The translations under genes and the position numbers were made by a program. A stretch of DNA of 32,227 bases from a virus, in IMG/VR virus record IMGVR_UViG_3300031963_000594, positions 1-32,227 of that record, one strand, 5' to 3'. How positions within the stretch are numbered: the stretch's first letter is position 1; every line of letters starts with the position of its first letter. Below are positions 14,059 to 22,231 of this stretch, in pieces. A model generated the notes under the pieces. That model was given only the letters and a program-made list of their open reading frames with translations, had not been told where the DNA came from and did no database searches.

Positions 14059-14458
14059 TGTTGGCGTTGGTGACCTGTTTTAGAAGGAACCGCGCTCGCA
14101 CCGGGCCGTTGAGCGGCTCGTCTGCGTCAAGCTCGTGAATGATGAAATCCCACTTCTGGCCGTCGAGCACGCCGTGATAAAACGCAACCTCCACTACCCG
14201 CGGCAGCCAATATCCTCCGACCGCCTGCGACATGCGATCGCGCATGAATGCGATCACCTTGTAGTCCGGCGTTGTGAAAGAGACTTCCAGGCTGCGGTGC
14301 GTGACGACCGAAGACGAGATAGACACGCCGAACTTTGTCGCGTCGATCTCTCGCTGCACGACACGGACAGTGGCATCCTCGATGCCGACCATGAGGTTGC
14401 CGTCGATAGTTAGGGCGCAGTTGCGGCCAAGGCGAAATTCCTGTCCGAGCCGCGCCAC
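14051..14458 (-). CDS. Tail protein
   Basis: This encodes 135 residues from GTG 14458, preceded by GAGGTGAGCA (GAGG at 6 bases). The sequence is beta-rich and ends in a conserved-looking WDFIIHELDADEPLNGPVRA segment, with RFLLKQVTNANN at the C-terminus. It lies between another tail protein and the tail chaperone, the usual place for the major tail tube protein or a tail-terminator partner. Its first half (GRNCALTIDGNLMVGIEDAT) has the short-strand pattern of tail tube proteins. I cannot tell which of this and the next gene upstream forms the tube. Confidence 0.65.
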   Translation of the reverse strand: MARLGQEFRLGRNCALTIDGNLMVGIEDATVRVVQREIDATKFGVSISSSVVTHRSLEVSFTTPDYKVIAFMRDRMSQAVGGYWLPRVVEVAFYHGVLDGQKWDFIIHELDADEPLNGPVRARFLLKQVTNANNA

Positions 14459-14470
14459 TGCTCACCTCGA

Positions 14471-14839
14471 TCAGCCGACGTACTTGCGGAGCGAGATGGT
14501 CGTCTCGATCGCGCCGTCGATTTCCTGCGGTTCGCTGATGTTGTTGACGTAATACACGCCTGTCGAAGTCGTGCCGGTCGTGCCCGAGGACGGGGCGATC
14601 GTGACCACGCCGGTCGCGTGCATGACGCACGAGTGATCGAGCACCGTGACCTCAATCGCGGTGTTACGCCGGACGGGCACGAACTCTTGAATGTCGTCCG
14701 AGCCCCGGGTCGTGACTTCGGCCTCCGCGCTCGTCTCGTTGGTGATGTTGACGGTGCGCACGTCCTTGTTGGCGATGCTGCTCGCGAACGAGAACGACTG
14801 ATTCTTACCAAGCCGGTACGAGTGTGCGACGGGGGGCAT
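14471..14839 (-). CDS. Tail protein, possible major tail tube subunit
   Basis: This encodes 122 residues from ATG 14839, with GGAG 5-6 bases upstream. Strands rich in Thr and Val alternate through the sequence (VRTVNITNETSAEAEVTTRG, FVPVRRNTAIEVTVLDHS, VVTIAPSSGTTGTTSTG, IDGAIETTISLRKYVG), the composition expected of a tail tube fold. The motif EVTTRGSDDIQEFVPVRRN resembles conserved segments in other short siphophage tail proteins. It is followed 13 bp later by the other tail protein. The gap upstream (14840-14898) holds a possible promoter, which would suit a highly expressed structural gene. Confidence 0.65.
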   Translation of the reverse strand: MPPVAHSYRLGKNQSFSFASSIANKDVRTVNITNETSAEAEVTTRGSDDIQEFVPVRRNTAIEVTVLDHSCVMHATGVVTIAPSSGTTGTTSTGVYYVNNISEPQEIDGAIETTISLRKYVG

Positions 14840-14869
14840 TGCCTGCTCCTGCGGGGTTCAGTGGCGGCC

Positions 14870-14898
14870 GTCCGGCCACCTGTACGTCAGTATACCCG
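14870..14898 (-). promoter_or_regulatory. Possible promoter and hairpin before the tail genes
   Basis: The 59-bp gap between 14840 and 14898 is one of few gaps in the tail module. On the minus strand it contains a TATACT hexamer (about 14890-14895), a fair -10 element, but the expected -35 region is a poor match. Just downstream lies a GGTGG/CCGG-rich stretch with a 5-bp stem. The evidence is weak. Confidence 0.25.
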
Positions 14899-15657
14899 CT
14901 ACGCCCTTTTGACGGAAAACCCACGGCCGCCGTAGGAGACGCGGAACGCGCCTTGGAACGCTCTGGCGATGTCGCCGCGGGCGATGGCGACGCGCATCGC
15001 CGGCCCCATGAATGGCCGGGCCGGATAACGCACCACCTGGCGACCGCCGGACAGCGGAGCCCACTTGCTCATGTCGCTAGGCCGCGTCCCTTCGCCCAGC
15101 TTCCAGATGATCGGGCTCCGCATCTGCCCGCTCTTGGTGGGAATCTGAGGCTTGAAAACCCAGGTGTTGAGCGCGACGGTGCCGCCGAACTCGTGCAGAT
15201 ACGGGAGCTGCCGCCCCTTCCGCGACGGGCCGACGACGGCCGAGGCGGTCATGCTGTCGTAGAAGTTCCACAGGTTGCGGCGGAAGCCAAGAAACGACTG
15301 CGGGCTTCCGGCATACGGGGTGTGGGTATAGACGGGCGATCCAGGAGGAGAGGACGGTGGATTGCGGACCTCGCGCACGATCCTGTCCGCGGTCCGCTGC
15401 GAAATAGCCCCTCCGGACACCATCCGCGAAAGCGGCAGGCCGGCGTATTGCTTGGCGACCTTAGTCGGGAGCCTCGCCATGCCTCGCTTCTTGATGAGCC
15501 GGCGAGCGTGATCCTTGACCCGCAGCGACGCCTTGGTCAAGGCACGGTAGTCCATTTCGGACAGGGCATCCTTGATTGCCTGCCGGTCAAAAAAGTTGTT
15601 GACGCTCACCCGCAGGCCGACGCCGGGGACCGTGATCCCCATGGAAAACGGGTTCAT
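14899..15657 (-). CDS. Tail completion or head-tail connector protein (HK97 gp10-like)
   Basis: This encodes 252 residues from ATG 15657, overlapping the previous stop (ATGA). Early residues (FFDRQAIKDALSEMDYRALT, then KASLRVKDHARRLIKK) form the helical start typical of HK97 gp10-type tail-completion proteins. The C-terminal part contains YLHEFGGTVALNTWVFKPQI and PARPFMGPAMRVAIARGD, matching the family pattern of HEFGG and RPFMxPAxxxA. The middle segment with VYTHTPYAGSPQSFLG is an insertion relative to short members. It should act at the head-tail interface during tail joining. Confidence 0.75.
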   Translation of the reverse strand: MNPFSMGITVPGVGLRVSVNNFFDRQAIKDALSEMDYRALTKASLRVKDHARRLIKKRGMARLPTKVAKQYAGLPLSRMVSGGAISQRTADRIVREVRNPPSSPPGSPVYTHTPYAGSPQSFLGFRRNLWNFYDSMTASAVVGPSRKGRQLPYLHEFGGTVALNTWVFKPQIPTKSGQMRSPIIWKLGEGTRPSDMSKWAPLSGGRQVVRYPARPFMGPAMRVAIARGDIARAFQGAFRVSYGGRGFSVKRA

Positions 15658-16121
15658 GGGAGTTTCCCTTGGCTGATTCGGTACTGCACGGCCACGTCTG
15701 CCAGAAACACGCGGCCGCCGGCCATCGCGTCGCGGTCGAACGTCGTGATGTTGGATATTGCCAACCACTGCACGCCGTCCGGCATGGCTGGCGTTGCCGC
15801 GGGCAGCTTGGCCGACCGGATCGCGTCCACGATCTCGGTCCGCAGCTCGATCAGGTCGTCAATCTCGGCGTCGTCGTTGAATCGCTTTGACATGACGACG
15901 TGAATCTCCACGTCGAACAGGTCCGCGCCTCGCGAGACGTTCGTCACCTCGACCTGGCCGGGGACGACGGATACCTGGAGCACGCCGGCCGTGATTGGCT
16001 CGGTTTCGGGGACGAATCGCCTGGCCGCGCTCCGGCACGTCAGCGGCCCGGAGAACGTCGCCGCCCGCATGGACGACGCCAGTGCGTCCGCGATCCGTAT
16101 TTCGATTGCCGAACTGGGCAT
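15654..16121 (-). CDS. Tail terminator-like protein
   Basis: This encodes 155 residues from ATG 16121, chosen over GTG 16127 because GAGG lies 5 bases upstream of the ATG. Features are an N-terminal helix (SAIEIRIADALASSMRA), a central RGADLFDVEIHVVMSKRF strand pair, the helix DDLIELRTEIVDAIRS and a last strand FLADVAVQYRISQGK. This alpha-beta order, plus a position just upstream of the HK97 gp10-like gene, fits phage tail terminator or minor capsid proteins (gpU-like). Assignment is by synteny and fold pattern, not a unique motif. Confidence 0.6.
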   Translation of the reverse strand: MPSSAIEIRIADALASSMRAATFSGPLTCRSAARRFVPETEPITAGVLQVSVVPGQVEVTNVSRGADLFDVEIHVVMSKRFNDDAEIDDLIELRTEIVDAIRSAKLPAATPAMPDGVQWLAISNITTFDRDAMAGGRVFLADVAVQYRISQGKLP

Positions 16122-16128
16122 GGGCACC

Positions 16129-17184
16129 TCACCATGGTTTCGGGCCGGGCTCTGCTACCATTCTCGCCAATCGCGCGGCGTTCTTCGTCAGACGATCGTC
16201 GTCCGGGCTGCGCTTGGCCGCCTCGGCGGCATGCCTCGCGGCTTCCTCAAACCTCCCCAACTTCCAAGCCGCGGACGCGGCCAGATCGGCCGCGGCGGAA
16301 CCGTAGGCCCGCGGGTCGCTGGTGTGGGTCTGGTTGTTCTGGTGGCAAGCCATCGCCTGCCGGGCGTAGTAGAGGGCCGCCACGGCGTCCTCCATGCCCC
16401 AGGCCCGCTCCGCGATCGTCAGGTACGCCTCCGGCTCGCAAGGGCTCTGGATGATCGCCTCCAGGAGCCGCCGGGTGCCCTTGTCCGCCTGCCGGCGTGC
16501 CAGCACGCGGTAGGCATAGGCTCGCTCGTGCGGCGTCCCTCCTGCCAGCGTCAGGTATCGCTCGAATGCCGGCACGGCCTCGTCGGAATTGCCGTAGTCG
16601 AGCTCCCGGGCCAGATACCACTGCATGCGGGCGTCCAACGGGTTTTCGCGGACCGCTTGGCGGAGCAGCGTCAGGTCGGTGCCGTGGGATTTTCCAGGCT
16701 GCCGGTGATGGCGAATTACCAGCCGTTCCGAGTACGCCTCAACGTCGTCCCCACTCCAGCGGACCAGCCCCTCGTGGGTCGCCCCGGTCCAGCGGTAGCC
16801 GCCCCGGGAGTGAATCCGGTCGCAGAGAAACCGGACCGACTCCGACCAGTGATACCAGTAGCGGAGCTTGGTCGTGTACGGCTTCCAATCGGCCTCTAGG
16901 GCTTCCCGCCACCCCGGGTCGAGCTGTTCATCCAGGTCGAGGCGGATGCACACGTCCACGTCGGCCGGAACGTGCATCAGCGACAGGTTGTGGGCGTCGT
17001 CCCATCGCCACGGCTGCGGGGAGCCGCTCACAACGGTCACGCCAGCCGCCGCGAGCATTTCCTGCGTGCCGTCGGTCGATCCTGTGTCTGTCACGACCCG
17101 CGCGTCGGCGTCGCGGCACGACGCCTCCCAGGCGGCCACGTTGGCGGCCTCGTTCCGGGCCAGAGCGTAGACAGCCACCCTCAT
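16129..17184 (-). CDS. Family 2 glycosyltransferase with TPR-like C-terminal region
   Basis: This encodes 351 residues. Residues 1-90 show the GT-A fold markers: VYALARNEAANV, DTGSTDGTQEML (nucleotide binding), and LDLDEQLDPGW, where the Asp-x-Asp/Glu group binds the metal and sugar nucleotide. The His-rich RWTGATHEGLV follows. From about residue 190 the sequence becomes helical repeats (DARMQWYLARELDYGNSDEA, VPAFERYLTLAGG, SAAADLAASAAWKLGRFEEA) resembling TPRs, a common partner-binding add-on in this glycosyltransferase group. It overlaps the methyltransferase gene by ATGA. The acceptor may be a phage virion protein or a host glycan; sequence alone does not say. Confidence 0.8.
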   Translation of the reverse strand: MRVAVYALARNEAANVAAWEASCRDADARVVTDTGSTDGTQEMLAAAGVTVVSGSPQPWRWDDAHNLSLMHVPADVDVCIRLDLDEQLDPGWREALEADWKPYTTKLRYWYHWSESVRFLCDRIHSRGGYRWTGATHEGLVRWSGDDVEAYSERLVIRHHRQPGKSHGTDLTLLRQAVRENPLDARMQWYLARELDYGNSDEAVPAFERYLTLAGGTPHERAYAYRVLARRQADKGTRRLLEAIIQSPCEPEAYLTIAERAWGMEDAVAALYYARQAMACHQNNQTHTSDPRAYGSAAADLAASAAWKLGRFEEAARHAAEAAKRSPDDDRLTKNAARLARMVAEPGPKPW

Positions 17185-17741
17185 GTCAGGACCGCCGCCT
17201 TCCTGAGCCCGTCGTCATAGAACTCGACGGCACGGCCGGACTCCCGCACAAACTCGTCCACCGCCCGCCGCACGTCACGGTTGTCGCAGTCGTCGGCGAG
17301 GATCACCTTGCAGCCGGACACGAGCCGAAGGTCCGCCAACGCACCGTCGAACGAGTGGTCGCCGTCAACGTGGGCGAAGTCGGCGGGCGGCAGCGATCGG
17401 ATGGCATGGGAGTCCACGACGATGAGGCGGGCGAATATCGTGTGCCGCTCGATCAGCCGTTTCGAATGAGCGAGGCAATCGTAGGAGTCGTCGTCCATCG
17501 CCCCGTCGATGCACAGCCAGCTCGTCGTGGGCATGGCTTCGTTGAACGAGAGCAGGGAGTACCCGCAGCGGGTGCCGATCTCGATGCCAGTCCGCGGGGC
17601 GGCCGCCGCCACCACGGCCGCTTTAAACGCGTAGTGCCGGATGACCGCTGAGTCGCAGTAGAACCAGTCGTTCTCTCGCCAGTTGGTTTGCAGCTTGCCG
17701 GCCACCCGGTCGTGCAGCTCCAGCGGCAGCGTCATGCCCAT
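17181..17741 (-). CDS. Class I SAM-dependent methyltransferase (Methyltransf_24-like)
   Basis: This encodes 186 residues from ATG 17741, which has GAGGG 4 bases upstream; ATG 17735, forming ATGA with the upstream stop, is the alternative. The SAM-binding loop is GIEIGTRCGYSLLSFNEA, followed by the acidic residue in WLCIDGAMDD, and the later FAHVDGDHSFDGALADL motif and VILADDCD, both characteristic of Methyltransf_24-type O-methyltransferases. Such enzymes often modify sugars or small hydroxyl groups. Lying between a glycosyltransferase and a propeller of glycoside-enzyme type, it probably methylates the transferred sugar. This substrate assignment is inference. Confidence 0.75.
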   Translation of the reverse strand: MGMTLPLELHDRVAGKLQTNWRENDWFYCDSAVIRHYAFKAAVVAAAAPRTGIEIGTRCGYSLLSFNEAMPTTSWLCIDGAMDDDSYDCLAHSKRLIERHTIFARLIVVDSHAIRSLPPADFAHVDGDHSFDGALADLRLVSGCKVILADDCDNRDVRRAVDEFVRESGRAVEFYDDGLRKAAVLT

Positions 17742-18784
17742 GCGTCCCTCGTCAGGTTGACCGCGTCCGTCAGGTCGAACGTGGCGATCCACGCTTCCGC
17801 GTCGCGGACGCCGAACGTGGCGGCGAGCGTCTTGCCGTTCCTTGCCAGGCCGGCACAGAACTCGATGGCCCGCTGTTCCCGAAACGCGAACGGTTGCGAA
17901 ATACTCTCCATCCGCCAGCCGTCCGCCTCGTTGAAGGTCACGAACCGATGTTCGTAGATGCGCCGGCCGGCGTCCTCGGCGACCTCATGGACGATCGCCA
18001 GCCACCGGCCGTTGTCGATCGGAACGAGCTGAGAGCCGCCGCGGAACTGGGCTGCGACATGCGGGGCTTCGGCGTGATGGGTGACGCGCCACGCCCCGTC
18101 TTCCAGCCGCACAGTGGCCGTCCGCCCGTTGACCGAGCAGGCGTAGAGCCATTCCCTGCGGCCGAGAATCGGCATCCAGTTCTTTTCGTGGTGGCCGTCG
18201 GCCGTAGCCGGGCAGGCCAGCCCAACGAGAGCCCCTCTGCGTAGCTGGGCTGTTGCAATCCGGCAAGTCCCGTCGTGTGGTGCCATGTTTCGGACGGTAG
18301 CCGAAACCACACACTCGCCATCAACGACGTTCAGCCGCACGTCCTCAAAGCCATCGACTGCGTATTCCGTTTTCTCGTAGTCGCATGCCCACGGGGCTGA
18401 ATGCTCAATGGCGAGATCGTCGTTGATCCGGCACAGGACGTTTCCGGTGCGGATAATTCCGCTGTCCTCCGGCGGCATGACGTACTGGCCGTCGATGATT
18501 CGGTAGTTTGAACTGCGGACGTTGACAGTCCAGCATCCCTTGCGAACGACCGATGGGTTGAACAGCGACCATCCGCTGCGGAACGGCTCGCACTGCACTT
18601 GCTGCATGCGCACGTCGAGCAAGTCGCCGAGCAGTTGCGTGTACCAGGTCCGGTTGCGTCGCACGATCGCTTCCATGCCGGGCTCGAGCCTCGTGCGGGC
18701 CAGCCGCTCGCACGCCCGGCGGCCGGCGTCCATTTCGCCAGCGGCGTATGCGTGGGCGGCGATGCGAAAGAGGTGCTCGGTCAT
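17732..18784 (-). CDS. Five-bladed beta-propeller protein, GH130-like carbohydrate-active enzyme
   Basis: This encodes 350 residues from ATG 18784; upstream open frame is low-complexity and overlaps the neighbour. The first 50 residues are helical. From about residue 70 the pattern FNPSVVRKGCW, GIIRTGNVLCRINDDL, DGFEDVRLNVVDGE, EKNWMPI, RGGSQLVPIDNGRWLAIVHE and RIYEHRFVTFNEADGW matches the GH130/GH43-type propeller: short strands, an EDVRL catalytic-like motif and His-rich blade ends. Family members include mannoside phosphorylases and mannosyltransferases. No Shine-Dalgarno is seen; a GTAC-containing palindrome sits right at the start. It opens a glycan cassette of three genes. Confidence 0.65.
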   Translation of the reverse strand: MTEHLFRIAAHAYAAGEMDAGRRACERLARTRLEPGMEAIVRRNRTWYTQLLGDLLDVRMQQVQCEPFRSGWSLFNPSVVRKGCWTVNVRSSNYRIIDGQYVMPPEDSGIIRTGNVLCRINDDLAIEHSAPWACDYEKTEYAVDGFEDVRLNVVDGECVVSATVRNMAPHDGTCRIATAQLRRGALVGLACPATADGHHEKNWMPILGRREWLYACSVNGRTATVRLEDGAWRVTHHAEAPHVAAQFRGGSQLVPIDNGRWLAIVHEVAEDAGRRIYEHRFVTFNEADGWRMESISQPFAFREQRAIEFCAGLARNGKTLAATFGVRDAEAWIATFDLTDAVNLTRDAWA

Positions 18785-18786
18785 GG

Positions 18787-18800
18787 GTACATTGGTACAC
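18787..18800 (-). promoter_or_regulatory. GTAC-N4-GTAC inverted repeat at the start of the glycan cassette
   Basis: The minus strand reads GTGTACCAATGTAC, an inverted repeat of GTAC around four bases, directly next to the ATG at 18784. A close relative, GTGTACCAACGTACAC, lies at 26614-26629 before another gene. The sites may bind a regulator; the one here would also overlap the translation start. Confidence 0.4.
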
Positions 18801-18827
18801 CACGCCGGCAATCCGGGAAACCGCCCC

Positions 18828-19223
18828 CTAGAGCCCCGCGGCCTCCCGAAACGCGGTGTCGAGGGTCGAGGCGTCGAGGCCGAGGGACGGCCCGAGGGCC
18901 GCCAGCCACGGGCTTCCCCGATAGACTTCGGTCCCATACTCCCACTCGACGCGGACGCTCTCGCGGGTGATCGCGTCGGGGATTGAGTTGACCGCCGCGT
19001 CGACGCTTGTCAGGCTGACGCCGTGCCGGACCAGCCAGAGGCGGGCTTGCCGGGCGGAGATCGTCGGCGGGACAGGGTCGGCATCCTCGGCGAGCTGCCA
19101 GCCGGGCGGCAGTTCGTCGGCCGGAACGGCCGTGCATCCGTCGGGCGGCGCCCAGCCGTCGGGTAAATCCGCCCGGACGAACGTCTGGACGAAGCCGCGC
19201 GTGTCTACGATTGCGATGTCCAT
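18828..19223 (-). CDS. Tail fibre assembly chaperone-like protein
   Basis: This encodes 131 residues from ATG 19223, sharing bases with the stop of the fibre gene. It starts with DIAIVDTRGFVQTFVRADLP, carries a short WAPPDGCTAVPADELPPGW region, then a helical C-terminal domain: ISARQARLWLVRHGVSLTSV, VNSIPDAITRESVRVEWEYG, and SPWLAALGPSLGLDASTLDT. The C-terminal pattern (ISxRQxRLxL, IPDxxxRExxxxExE, ALGxxLGL) is common in proteins encoded next to tail fibres that help them fold or attach. Its place immediately after the collagen-like fibre gene fits this role. Confidence 0.65.
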   Translation of the reverse strand: MDIAIVDTRGFVQTFVRADLPDGWAPPDGCTAVPADELPPGWQLAEDADPVPPTISARQARLWLVRHGVSLTSVDAAVNSIPDAITRESVRVEWEYGTEVYRGSPWLAALGPSLGLDASTLDTAFREAAGL

Positions 19224-20875
19224 CAGAAATACACCACGATTCGGACCATTCCGTTCGCTCCGTTGCCGCCGGCGCCGCTGGCGTAGCCGTTGAACGCGGC
19301 CCCGCCGCCTCCACCACCGCCGCCTGGGAATCCGCCGTTGCCGCCGTTGCCGCCGGCCGTCGTGGCGTTTCCGGCTCCACCGCCACCGCCACCGCTGCCG
19401 CCCGCGGAAAATACGTTGTTCGCGGTTGCGCTGGTTGCGTTTCCGCCCGGCGCCGTGCCGCCCTGCCCCCAGCCGATCCCGCCGCCCGACCCGGCAGCGG
19501 CCCATTGTTGCGAAGTCCCAGGCGCGCCGTTCCGACTGTTGTTGCTGGAGTCGATGCCGCCACCGGGACCGCCTGGACCGCCGCCGCGGAGATACATCCC
19601 CTGCCCGGAGCCGTTAGCCGTGACGCTGCCAGCCACGGCGCCGACCGAAGCCCCTGTTCCTGCGGGCTGGTTGAATCCTCCTGCGCCAGCCGCAGCCGTC
19701 CCACCGCTGCCGCCGCCGTTGTTCACTCCAAGCACCAGCAGCGGCGCCGCGCCACTGGAGAGGGCCACAGAGGACGATCCGCCGTTTGTCCCGGCGTTGC
19801 CGTTCGTGTCGTCGGTCCCCTGCGCCGCCCCGCCTCCGCCCCCGGCGCCGACCGTGATGGTGAGCGTGGTCGAGGGCATTTCCGCGACGGCCAGCATGGC
19901 CTCGCCGAGCGCGCCGCCGACGCCAGCGCCGCCGCCGAACCGCGCGGAGGCCGCGGCCCCTCGGCGGCCCGAACCGCCGCCGGCACCGCCAGCGATGGCG
20001 ATCATGTAGACGGCCTTCGCCCCGGCCGGAATCGTCCAGGTGTACGGGCCGGGTGTTGCCCCGGTCGCGTCGGCTGGCGCCGCCGTTCGCGTGAAGTCAA
20101 AGACCGCGGAGATCGGGGCGTAGGTCTGGTCGCCGCGGAGGTACGTCGAGGCCGAAGCCGTCCCGCTCCCGAGCCGCGCCGTCGCGATCGTGCCGCTGGT
20201 CAACAGACTTGCGTCTGTGGTGGCTGGCCCGGTTGGTCCGGTCACCGTTGATGCGGCGCCCGTCGGCCCGGTCACCGTTGATGCCGCGCCGGTCGGCCCG
20301 GTGATCGCCAGCAGGTCAATGGTCGCCGCCCCCCAAGAGCCGCCGGCCTTCGGCCCATAGAAGTCAGCCCCGAGGGTGTCGATGTACCAATCGCCATCCA
20401 CGCCAGCGTTCGCCAGCGGGACGCCGGCCCCGGCGATCAACGTCGCGCCGCGAACCCCGGACGGGCCCGTGCTGCCAGTCACACCGGTCGGGCCAGTGGC
20501 CCCGTTGCTGCCGTTGCTGCCGTTGGTTCCGGCAGCCCCCGTCGGCCCCGTGGCCCCCTGCTGGCCGGCCGTGAGGAGCACACCGCCGCCCCACGCTCCG
20601 TTCGCCTTTGGCCCATAGAGCCGGCCGGCGTTTGTGTCGAGGAAGAAGTCGCCGCTGTTGCCGAAACCGGACACAGGCCCGGTCGTGCCGGACCAGAACT
20701 TTGCCCCGTCAAACCCGCGCGGCCCGGTGGCTCCGGTCTGACCCATGCCAGGAAGCCAAGCCGAGCCGTCCCACGTCAGCAGCGAGCCTGTCGCCGGCGC
20801 GGTCGCGCTGACGCCGCGGCCCTGAAGCTGGGTGGCGTTGCCGGATGTCGGGGATGAAATCAAAAAGAATGGCAT
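19223..20875 (-). CDS. Collagen-like tail fibre protein with Gly-rich C-terminal domain
   Basis: This encodes 550 residues from ATG 20875. It starts [19 protein letters not shown], as the second fibre gene does. Two collagen-like stretches of Gly-X-Y (GPT, GAT, GSN triplets; for example [20 protein letters not shown]) are separated by two GDF/GDWYIDT-YGPK-G-WG modules. Residues 250-330 look like a globular adhesin, and the last 200 residues are Gly-rich with many GGG segments and few charges, like Gly-rich C-terminal domains of phage adhesins. It probably forms a trimeric fibre or spike that contacts the host surface. The following gene may be its chaperone. Confidence 0.82.
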   Translation of the reverse strand: MPFFLISSPTSGNATQLQGRGVSATAPATGSLLTWDGSAWLPGMGQTGATGPRGFDGAKFWSGTTGPVSGFGNSGDFFLDTNAGRLYGPKANGAWGGGVLLTAGQQGATGPTGAAGTNGSNGSNGATGPTGVTGSTGPSGVRGATLIAGAGVPLANAGVDGDWYIDTLGADFYGPKAGGSWGAATIDLLAITGPTGAASTVTGPTGAASTVTGPTGPATTDASLLTSGTIATARLGSGTASASTYLRGDQTYAPISAVFDFTRTAAPADATGATPGPYTWTIPAGAKAVYMIAIAGGAGGGSGRRGAAASARFGGGAGVGGALGEAMLAVAEMPSTTLTITVGAGGGGGAAQGTDDTNGNAGTNGGSSSVALSSGAAPLLVLGVNNGGGSGGTAAAGAGGFNQPAGTGASVGAVAGSVTANGSGQGMYLRGGGPGGPGGGIDSSNNSRNGAPGTSQQWAAAGSGGGIGWGQGGTAPGGNATSATANNVFSAGGSGGGGGGAGNATTAGGNGGNGGFPGGGGGGGGAAFNGYASGAGGNGANGMVRIVVYF

Positions 20876-20876
20876 G

Positions 20877-21305
20877 TCAGGTCATCCAAAAGGTGGCTCG
20901 CACCTTGTCCAGCGTGGACGTGTCTCCTCCGGCGCGGCTGAATCGGAACTGAATGAGCTCCCCTGCATTGAACGTGCCAGCGGAGCCAGACTGCGAATCC
21001 GTTCCGCTCATGCTGGCGAACGCGCTCCACAAGGTTTCGTTCTCCAACAGCCAGTTCAGCACGCCGTAATTCCAGTATTGTCGCGACCATGTTTCGAGCG
21101 TGTAGTTGAGCGTCCCGCCAACCAATGCCCGCAAAATCACTTCCGGATATGACTGAGTGTTTTGGTTGTTTCCGTAGATCGTGATATCGAACGGCGCCGC
21201 GGCTGTGCCGTGCCCGAACCGCTCGACGGTCGCCGACTCCAAATACCTGTCTTCCCGCCAATCTATCAGCGACGCCGGCCTCACGCTGCCGCATCGACCG
21301 ATCAT
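20877..21305 (-). CDS. Hypothetical protein between two fibre genes
   Basis: This encodes 142 residues from ATG 21305, which overlaps the previous stop (ATGA). It is beta-rich: [39 protein letters not shown], then [20 protein letters not shown] and a final [20 protein letters not shown]. The aromatic content and short strands suggest a virion protein such as a fibre hinge, adaptor or receptor-binding domain. The placement between two copies of a collagen-like gene suggests it could be part of the same fibre assembly. I recognise no family. Confidence 0.6.
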   Translation of the reverse strand: MIGRCGSVRPASLIDWREDRYLESATVERFGHGTAAAPFDITIYGNNQNTQSYPEVILRALVGGTLNYTLETWSRQYWNYGVLNWLLENETLWSAFASMSGTDSQSGSAGTFNAGELIQFRFSRAGGDTSTLDKVRATFWMT

Positions 21306-22231
21306 TGCTTCAAGTCTCCCATCAGAAGCCATTCGTCTGGGCGAATGAGCACCGCCGTTGCCGTTGAGTTCACGGCCCGCAACTTCTGGCCCGGAGTTGC
21401 CAAAACCGTAACGCCGTTGGCGCCAGTAATCAGCACGTCGTTCGTTCCGATTCGTGCCACGTCGATATGCACGCCGGTCGCGTAGGCCACAGTCCCCGCA
21501 GCCGGGATCGTGGCACGGAGCGTCGAAAAACCGTTGCTAGTGAACACCACCATCTTGCCGGCGTCGCCGAGCACAAGGTTGTAGCTGCTGGATTGCAGGC
21601 TGATCCCCTGGCCGTCGCCCCACGAGCCTGCCAAGCCTGCGACGCCCGTTGGCCCCGTCGGGCCGCCGTTTGGGCCTGTTGGGCCCGTGACGGTCGAGGA
21701 TGCACCAGTCGGACCTGTGCTGCCAGTTGGACCCGTGACAGTGGATGCCGCGCCGGTACTGCCCGTTGGGCCGGTACTGCCCGTTGGCCCCGCGACGGTC
21801 GATACTGGCCCGGTGCTGCCCGTCGGGCCGGTGCTGCCCGTGACTCCGGTTGGTCCGGTGACGACCGAGGCCGATCCGGTGCTTCCGGTGGCCCCAGTGA
21901 CGCCCGTCGGCCCTGTAGGTCCGCCAGCGATTGAGGAGCCGGCCCCCCAAGAGCCGTTTGCCTTGGGCCCGTAGAGCACGCTCGACGCGGTATCGACGTA
22001 GAAGTCGCCGGACCGGCCGATGCCGTTGCTCGGCGCGCCGGAGCCTGAAAACGTCGTCGCCCCGTCCATGCCGGCCGCACCCGTTGGTCCGGTCACGCCC
22101 TGCGACGCCAGCCAGGTCGAGCCGGAGTAGGTCAGGACGGCTCCGGTCGCCGGCGCCGTGGCGCTGACCGGGCGGCCCTGCAGTTGGGTTGCGTTGCCGC
22201 TCGACGGCGATGAAATGAGGAAGAACGGCAT
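21302..22231 (-). CDS. Second collagen-like tail fibre protein
   Basis: This encodes 309 residues from ATG 22231 with GGAG 8 bases upstream. The first about 35 residues repeat those of the neighbouring fibre ([20 protein letters not shown], then VSATAPATG). One [18 protein letters not shown] module is followed by about 100 residues of Gly-X-Y repeats rich in GPT, GST and GSTGPTG. The C-terminal domain ([55 protein letters not shown]) is a beta-rich head reminiscent of phage fibre tips. It is likely the shorter of two collagen-like fibres, and possibly a receptor-binding protein. Confidence 0.82.
   Translation of the reverse strand: MPFFLISSPSSGNATQLQGRPVSATAPATGAVLTYSGSTWLASQGVTGPTGAAGMDGATTFSGSGAPSNGIGRSGDFYVDTASSVLYGPKANGSWGAGSSIAGGPTGPTGVTGATGSTGSASVVTGPTGVTGSTGPTGSTGPVSTVAGPTGSTGPTGSTGAASTVTGPTGSTGPTGASSTVTGPTGPNGGPTGPTGVAGLAGSWGDGQGISLQSSSYNLVLGDAGKMVVFTSNGFSTLRATIPAAGTVAYATGVHIDVARIGTNDVLITGANGVTVLATPGQKLRAVNSTATAVLIRPDEWLLMGDLKQ

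Noticed and set aside
19290-20009. Long proline-rich frame on the plus strand opposite the collagen-like fibre
   Set aside because: It is the antisense image of Gly-rich codons; Gly-coding GGN reads as Pro CCN on the other strand. No ribosome site or context.
19223-22231. CRISPR-like regular repeats in the fibre region
   Set aside because: The short repeats are coding Gly-X-Y triplets that vary in sequence and have no unique spacers of constant length.
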